From positions 1-12,973 of the forward strand of contig JASLMQ010000236.1 in NCBI GenBank assembly GCA_030746455.1: a stretch of 12,973 nucleotides of DNA, read 5' to 3'. Every line of letters starts with the position of its first letter. Position 1 is the first letter of the stretch. Position numbers and translations under genes: made by a program. The stretch is from Candidatus Latescibacterota bacterium. Its GTDB lineage: Bacteria; Latescibacterota; UBA2968; GCA-2709665. A model generated the notes under the pieces. That model did no database searches. It saw only the letters and a list, made by a program, of their open reading frames with translations, and was not told the origin of the DNA. Positions 12,968 through 12,973 of this stretch are shown in pieces.

Positions 12968-12973
12968 CTCATG

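Noticed and set aside
1..12973. CRISPR arrays, tRNA or rRNA genes, insertion sequences, phage attachment sites
   Set aside because: I looked for regular direct repeats, cloverleaf-like segments and transposase motifs on both strands and found none.

Overview
The window is about 13 kb of GC-rich bacterial DNA. A predicted LptE lipoprotein points to an outer membrane. Sulfatases, a creatininase-family hydrolase, a secreted GH5 glycosidase with dockerin-like EF-hands and a DUF1844 protein are a mix typical of polysaccharide-degrading phyla such as Latescibacterota, Planctomycetota or Poribacteria. The EF-hand style (a DFxDF core ending in AFG) makes me lean to Latescibacterota, but this is inference, not proof. 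A sigma-28-type promoter near the right end suggests a flagellated lineage.

Left half (1-6775, all minus strand): a six-gene catabolic operon read from a near-consensus promoter (6747-6775) through a structured leader of about 195 nt. The gene order is conserved unknown protein, sulfatase, threonine/serine dehydratase-like PLP enzyme, creatininase-family amidohydrolase, second sulfatase, and an exported GH5 glycosidase cut by the left window edge. Overlaps (4 and 14 nt) and short gaps (31, 67 and 87 nt) support one transcript. The set could remove sulfate esters, cleave an amide and deaminate a hydroxyamino acid from a decorated glycan or glycoconjugate. That scheme is inferred.

Middle (6929-9615, minus strand): a small four-helix membrane protein, and upstream of it a secreted penicillin-acylase-family Ntn hydrolase whose usual catalytic-Asn segment looks altered.

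Right-centre (9808-12138, plus strand): DUF1844 protein and LptE lipoprotein, translationally coupled, then a spacer with heptamer-like repeats, then a GNAT acetyltransferase with an extra C-terminal domain. The acylase and DUF1844 genes are divergent and share a 192-nt promoter region.

Right end (12139-12973): a good match to a sigma-28 (FliA) promoter, a perfect 12-bp palindrome just downstream, two unrecognised 61-codon ORFs with strong ribosome binding sites, and a perfect 17-bp inverted repeat at the end. This small transcription unit of unknown function is the least explained part of the window. No tRNA, rRNA, CRISPR array, insertion sequence or origin was seen.
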